Assembly (NCBI GenBank): GCA_034620365.1
Contig: JAQGEQ010000244.1
Span: 1-64,000, forward strand
Length of the DNA: 64,000 bases
Origin: Pegea sp. RAD2-039
Lineage: Eukaryota; Chordata; Thaliacea; Salpida; Salpidae
Direction of reading: 5' to 3'
This document shows, piece by piece, positions 58,701 through 64,000 of the stretch; within the stretch, counting starts at the first letter, position 1; each line of letters starts with the position of its first letter. A program made the position numbers and the translations under genes. Under the pieces are notes generated by a model. That model saw only the letters and a list, made by a program, of their open reading frames with translations, searched no databases and was not told the DNA's origin.

Positions 58701-59159
58701 GTGAGTTTTAGTATGGTTTATTAGTTAATATTTACTAAATTAATTTGAAGATCATTTATTGGAGGATCTTTTATTTTTTTTAATCACTTTTTAAAAACGA
58801 TATCATGTTGAATAAATTAAATTAAATTTGTTTTGTAAGAAATTATTTACAAACTCACTGCGAACTTCAATTAAAATATTTTAAAAGATGAAAATAAAAC
58901 TATTCTTAAAAGAAACTAAAGAACCATCTTGATGGTGATGGAAAAGTGAAAAGTGAAATTGAAAAATAGAATAAAATGATCTTTTCAAATATTCAAAATT
59001 ATTTTATTAAAATTAGTTTAGATAATTTACACAAAAAGTATTTTTATTGTTTTTGAAACTTTAATAGTAAAATGCAAAAAGTATCAGTAAGTAAAAATTA
59101 AATTGATTTGATGTTTAAATATTCAACGATCTTTCATTTTTTATGATTTCTTAAAAATA
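58701..59159. other. Boundary stretch between repeats and zinc-finger gene
   Basis: AT-rich; nothing recognised beyond short inverted tracts such as GGAGGATC near 58762. Confidence 0.35.
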
Positions 59160-59238
59160 ATTTTTTAATAATTTCTTCAAAACCAGACTAACTATCCACA
59201 AGATCTCACTGCGAACTGGAACACGATCTTTGACAAAG

Positions 59239-59694
59239 ATGAATAAGCCAAAAGTTGATGAGTTCAAAATAGCATCTGGTGTCGATGGAAGGTGACGTCA
59301 TCAGCATGTGACGTGATCAGTGATTGATTTGTGTGTTTTTAGTTTGAAAGAAGAGTTTTTGAAAAAAGAAGATTAGCACCAAATTTATAGTTATAACGAT
59401 CTTACAAAACATAATAGATTGCATTCTGGTGAAAGATTATTTGAATGTCATTTATGTGAAAGAAAATTTCATCAAAGCTTAAATCTTATAACTCATGAAG
59501 GAACTCATTTTGGCCAAAAACCATATATATGTAGTATTTGTGGAAGAAGATTTAGTGATTATTCAACGGTCTTAACTCATGAAGGAACTCATACTGGCAG
59601 AAAACCATCTGAATGCAATGTTTGTGGAAAATATTTTCGACTTAATGTAAGTTTTTTGGTCCACCAAAAAACTCATAAAAAAATTTCAAACTAA
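59239..59694 (+). pseudogene. C2H2 zinc-finger gene, two exons, one in-frame TAG
   Basis: Exon 1 (59239-59291) reads MNKPKVDEFKIASGVDG. The donor GTGACG starts a 51-bp intron (59292-59342) ending GTGTGTTTTTAG. Exon 2 resumes in phase with LKEEFLKKED, TAG (59374-59376), HQIYSYNDLTKHNRLHSGE. Three C2H2 fingers follow, starting CHLC, CSIC and CNVC, with HFGQKPY and HTGRKPS linkers; the stop is at 59692. A half finger (NDLTKHNRLH) precedes them without its Cys pair. The duplicate at 28890 has GAT where TAG stands. AATAAA near 59870 suits the 3' end. Initiation at the TTG after the TAG is unlikely; either the gene is dead or the TAG is an error. Confidence 0.65.
59292..59342 (+). promoter_or_regulatory. 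51-bp intron carrying paired CRE-like sites
   Basis: The intron starts with TGACGTCATCAG and, 14-16 bp later, TGACGTGATCAG. The duplicate at 29018-29045 has TGACGTCATCAG twice, so the ancestor had two identical 12-mers. TGACGTCA is the CREB/ATF palindrome; function here is inference. Confidence 0.35.
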
Positions 59695-61430
59695 AAATTT
59701 GTTTCTATTAAAGTTAATTCACATGTCAAGTGTTTGCATTGCAATGTTATTTACAATTCTTTTTGACCAACTATGAATATGCTGGTTTTCTAAAAAGTTA
59801 AAAAATTATTTTGTGGTACTAAGGTTTTAACTGTAACTGTTATTTTGTATCTATTCTGACTTCAATTTTAAATAAAATTATTTTGCTTTCAATCTAATGT
59901 TTGCAACTTTCTGAAATAAGTATTTGTCGTTTATACAAATTTCAACTAAAATTTATGTAATTAAGTTTCATTTTTCTTCAATAATTTTGGGTTTAAAAAC
60001 CAAATATTTTTTCTTTTCTTGATGTTTTAATTTATTGTTACTTGGAGTCAATTGCTATCCGCCATTTGTAATTATTTACTTAATAAAAGCGAATGCTGCT
60101 CTGAATAGCTGCTTTGAGCTTCACATAAGTAGGTAATTTATTTTTAAAGTATACTTAAATTGTAGTTTAAAAACAGGCTAAAACTAAATTTTATTTTAAA
60201 TCTTTTGTAGAATTTGAACTGCAAATTTTTTCTTGCTTTTTAAAATCTTTGTGGTTATTAAAAAAATCGAAAACATTTTCTAATAGTATCAATAGTGGAA
60301 ACTAATAATCACAATATTCGTAGCAATCATAAAACTTATAGGAAAAAGTTTTGTCAAGTGGTAATAAACTGTTTGTTTTTATTTCTAATAATGTCCAAAA
60401 AATATGTATCCCTCCACTTTTTAATTTTAAAGTAAGAACAGTTTAAAATATAAATAATTAGAAATAAATTATTTCCTAAATAAAATTATTTAAGTGATTA
60501 AATACTTCCAAGTAGTTTTTGATTTAAAGTTGTTGTTAAAAAGTTTATATACAAATAGTAACGAACAATTTTCTCAATAAACTTGTAAATGAAAGAAAAC
60601 TGTTGCTACAGAATAACAAAAAACAAAAAGTATAAACAAATAAAGTTTATAAAATTTTCAATGTTTATCTAAAATAACTAAGGATAAAACAAGTTAAATA
60701 CTAATAAATAAGCAACAAAACATTTTATGAATAAGAATAAAATATTATAATTAATAAAACTTAATTTAAACATTTTTAAAATTTGGTACATACGGCACAA
60801 TGATTAAGCTAATAAATTATTTTGAAATTATAAAAGTTAAATAACTAAAAATATTTCAAAATAGTTTTTTAATTAATTATTCCAAAAATATTTTTTATAA
60901 ATTAAACATTTTATTACTATTTTAACTATTACAAACATTTTTTGATTAAGATATACTATTTAAGATAAAAAATAAATTAAAATAAATTCAATTCAATTAA
61001 TTTCAGAAAATTTAATGCTGATTTTTGTTTTTGTTTATATACCTGTCTAGCACAGTAGTAGAAAATTTCCAAATTTCACAAAAAGTAGCAAATTGTTTTT
61101 ATTTACAATTCTCAAATAAAGCTATTCACGAATTCATATTGCAAAAAATGTATACTTCTACTTATTTACTCAAAACATTAACATTTAATCGTGTAATCTT
61201 GTTCTAATGGTTTATATATAATATTTTACAAAAGCGTTAATATATATAGTTGTTTGAAAGATTATCTCTTTAATATTTCATTGGAGCTAAATATAAACTA
61301 CAGTGTAATTCTTTACTTGTACGTATATCAGCAGATGTTTAATGTTAAGAATTATGTTTTAGTTAAAGAATTGTAAAAATAGATAGTAAATTTGTAAGTA
61401 GTGAGAAAATACCTTTTATGGCGGAAGAAT
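59695..61430. other. AT-rich non-coding stretch
   Basis: 3' flank of the zinc-finger gene, with AATAAA at about 59870; otherwise no gene and no copies of the window's repeat families. Confidence 0.4.
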
Positions 61431-61449
61431 ATTACAAGCTCAGTGCTAG

Positions 61450-61606
61450 TTATCTGTGTTAATGCATGGCTCTGAGTTCAGATCTAGCTCTTAACCCAGA
61501 AGTGGATGGATCGAAACCTTCCTCTGCTATGTGCGCTGGAATCATTTAATGACAGTTACCTAGTGTTGCGATCACGGCAGCCTAGGTTCGAATCCCGGCT
61601 TCAGAA
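61450..61606 (+). mobile_element. Dimeric SINE with initiator tRNA-Met head, copy 3
   Basis: The head is decayed at its 5' half (anticodon region AGCTCTTAACCCAGAAG) but keeps ATGGATCGAAACC and CCTCTGCTA. The tail AATCATTTAATGACAGTTAC is shared with the 49-kb copy. It ends CCTAGGTTCGAATCCCGGCT, an exact B-box consensus (GGTTCGAATCC) at 61585-61595, so the 3' half looks like a second tRNA-related piece. Confidence 0.7.
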
Positions 61607-61879
61607 TGATTTTTTAAATGTTTAAATTAGTTTAACAAAAATTCTCCAATAAAAGCCTTTTTTTGACGTTTTTATTTAATTTAACAAAATTAATTGTTTT
61701 ATAAATTCTTAAATAATTTATCTACATACAATTATTCCATATATTATTTATAAACTATTTTCTACTACTTAGTGCATAAAAAAATTAGTTTTAAACTTTC
61801 CAAGAACTTTTTAAAAGTAAATTTATTAAAAATACTTTTCATAAATTGGTAATTTTATGAGTTGTACAAAAAATAATAT

Positions 61880-62040
61880 AAATATTTAAGTAGAATGTAC
61901 TGGAATTTTGAAGTCACTGAGTAAAACTATTTGTCTTGTAGATAGAAAGATAAACCAATTCTAATATCTTAAAATATGATAAAAAACTCTTGTAGAGATA
62001 TCTCATTTAGGAAAAATAAAAAAGTGTAAGTAAATAAACT
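61880..62040 (+). repeat. R3-start fragment
   Basis: TGGAATTTTGAAGTCACTGA followed by diverged R3 sequence that loses similarity within 150 bp. Confidence 0.5.
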
Positions 62041-62439
62041 AAAAATGAACAAATTCTTTTTTAATTCATAACTTTATTTTTGCTCTATTTAAAATTGTTG
62101 CAATTAAGTAATTATTTTTATAGCTTGTACTAAAAATACACAAAGAAGAAAATTTGTAAAATTTTGAAAAGTCTAAAAACCGGTTGTTGACATTTTACAT
62201 GTTGAACTGCATTTGTTGACAAAATTAAAAAATTAAATTTGTTGAAGAATTAAATTGACAAAATTAAATTTATCAAAATAATTCTAAATTAAGTTATCAA
62301 CTTCTGTTGTTTAAAAAACAGTTTAACAAATAACGTCTCAGTTTAACTCAAGTTAACATTAAAATAACGCTTTTTAATTTGCTGTACAATCACAAATTTG
62401 ACGGTACAATATTTTTAGATTTACAGTTTAATTTTGCAA

Positions 62440-63050
62440 TAATTTTGTAAAGGTAGTTTCATCTTCATTTGTTTTGGAAATTTTCTAATATAAAGCATTT
62501 TTGATTTATTTCATTGAAAGAAGATTAATTAACAAAGAATGGAGATAAGGAAATAACTCTATTTCAATAAAATTATTACTAATAACAAATGATAAGAATA
62601 ACAAATTAGAATGAAACCTTTTTTAATGGCACTAATTAAATATAGAAGAAAGTTAGATTATAAACTGGTTAATTACTATAATCAAATTACAACTTTCTAA
62701 TTACATCACCGACAATAATGTTGATTTCCTATCGCTAACTTATAGTAATTTTGCTTTTAAATCATTTTGCTACCCAATGAATTAATTAAATTGTTTAAAA
62801 AAATTAGATTAGCATGTAATCATCGTAAGTTTTTTTATCAAATCAGGATTCCAATTGAATACAACGACAAACCACATTTTTTTCAAAAATCAAAAACTAT
62901 AATATCGACAAATATTTGATGTCAAATTAATACTCACAGCAATTAATTTTATTAATTAAACTATTCAGGCAGTTTTAAATTTAAAATTTTGCTGTTATTT
63001 GTACTTGTTAGATTATTTTATCGACAAATGGTCGATAACAAAAATTGTGA
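62440..63050 (-). repeat. E module, inverted, with one-sided hairpin
   Basis: The reverse complement keeps E landmarks (GGTTATTTCC, TTCTTTCAATGAAATAAA). On the plus strand it runs on into the hairpin ATCGAC-AAATG-GTCGAT at 63020-63036; no L block follows. Confidence 0.6.
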
Positions 63051-63209
63051 TTCAATATTGATTTCTTTTGTAAATAATCTTCTAAATACATGAGTTCCTA
63101 CTTCTTGGTGCGTTTTAAATTTTAGTTTTAAAGTTTTAAATTATTTTTCAAAATTAAAATTATTGCATTTACTTTTTTGTAAAGGTAATTGTATGAACAA
63201 AAAAAAAGC

Positions 63210-63310
63210 TTATCGATATCAAAATTTAAACTGATATTGGTATAATTTATATAAACGTTGAAGAACATTTCTTGATATAAAAAAATCTTCTCGTCTAGTA
63301 TTCGTCAGGA
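63210..63310 (-). repeat. Type I cassette with half hairpin
   Basis: Only TATCGATATCAAAATT remains at the hairpin; L block CTAGTATTCGTCAGGA at 63295-63310. The middle (about 63225-63258) is unlike any other copy. Confidence 0.6.
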
Positions 63311-63439
63311 ACAAGTGAATTTCTTAGAATTTTATTTATCTTTAAAATCTGGATTTATTTAAAACTGTGTAACGATTTTTTTTGGTTTGCTATCAATCTT
63401 ATAAAAAACAACTTTCTACTTTTTCGTTCATAAAACATT

Positions 63440-63790
63440 TTAGTTTTAAACTTTATAAGTTTACAAAATATAAACATAAAACTTTTATAGTGACATCTTG
63501 TTACTGAAAAATAGACAGTAAAATGCAACCGAATTTTACAAAATTGTCATTTTAAAGTTTAATTGACTAAACTTTAATACAAGTAAGACAAATCGCAAAG
63601 ACCAGGTTTATGCTGAAGTGTAATGAACTGAGAAGGTAAAATTTGTTTGAACTTTATTTGTATAATTTGAGTTTTTGTTTTTCTTAACATTTTTAAGTTT
63701 TATAAAAACAGTTGAGTAAAATTACTTTATACCAATAATAAAAATTTGCTTTTAATTTAGCGCAACATAAACATAATTCAATTCTTTTAA
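63440..63790 (+). repeat. D module, internal part
   Basis: TGACATCTTGTTACTGAAAAA, AAATGCAACCGAATTTTAC and the diverged CTGAAGTGTAATGAACTGAG tract. The GTCACTGAG start is absent. Confidence 0.55.
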
Positions 63791-64000
63791 GGTTAATAAT
63801 AAAATTATAACAACGCGTTGTTTCCAAAATAATATTGAAATACAAATCGTTTAGAACTAGAAATCCAATATTTCATTATTTTTTTTTACAGAACATAAAA
63901 TTTATATTTATTCACAGAATATTTTTCTAAATTTGTCGTAAAATATGAAAATAAATAATTAAAAATTAAAATCTTAAAAGTAAAAAGCAGTTGAAACTCA

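Noticed and set aside
3790..59376. A variant genetic code with stop codons read as amino acids
   Set aside because: The 473-codon frame at the left edge and the lectin-like exon have no in-frame stops of any kind and use CAA/CAG for Gln. The interrupting stops are of all three types and stand for different residues.
8540..63310. The variable cassettes as a CRISPR-like array
   Set aside because: They are dispersed, not tandem, lie in both orientations in a eukaryotic window, and no cas-like gene is present.
9000..63700. Hammerhead-type ribozymes at CTGACAGATAAGAGGAAAC in D modules
   Set aside because: The CUGAUGA core is not present and the expected stems do not form.

Overview
This is a very AT-rich (roughly three quarters A+T or more by eye) eukaryotic nuclear window, almost certainly from an invertebrate animal. 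The evidence is C2H2 zinc-finger genes with TGEKPYEC linkers, a single-pass receptor with a C-type-lectin-like domain, an RRM exon of the hnRNP A/B-Musashi type, very short introns, AATAAA signals and SINEs derived from initiator tRNA-Met. A cnidarian with an unusually AT-rich genome, such as a green-Hydra-like animal, would fit. That is a guess from composition and gene types, not an identification.

Genes are few and sit mostly at the edges. At 1-1420 (minus) lies a 473-codon uninterrupted reading frame, open at the window edge, whose product I do not recognise. At 3414-4137 (plus) is a five-finger C2H2 gene broken by one frameshift in an A9 run and one TGA. At 44.7-49.5 kb is a repeat-poor island. 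It holds a degenerate plus-strand reading frame, a decayed membrane-protein pseudogene (45710-46218, minus), the last exon of an intact-looking C-type-lectin-like receptor (46915-47572, minus) and a candidate signal-peptide exon about 1.9 kb upstream on the same strand. At 59239-59694 (plus) is a second C2H2 gene of two exons separated by a 51-bp intron, with one in-frame TAG.

Nearly everything from 6.5 to 44 kb and from 49.7 to 58.7 kb is a mosaic of diverged, modular repeats 0.3-2.4 kb long, in both orientations, many recognisable as pairs. Two things stand out. First, a paired signature recurs at 26 sites: a block with (T)CCGGACAAATACTAGAT, then a hairpin ATCGAC-n5-GTCGAT, held about 90-106 bp apart. 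About 30 bp in the middle is essentially unrelated from copy to copy, although the sequence on both sides can be aligned. Second, several modules carry relics of coding exons with splice signals. The clearest is a 128-nt RRM exon present four times, twice with both splice sites and an open phase intact. The repeats also carry CpG-containing palindromes (TTTGACGTCAAA, TTGTCCGGACAA, the TCGA hairpin, and a GACGTCTAGCGTC core) in a CpG-poor background.

All repeat boundaries are from reading by eye and are good to tens of bases only. No transposase, reverse transcriptase or integrase was seen, so how these repeats spread is unknown.
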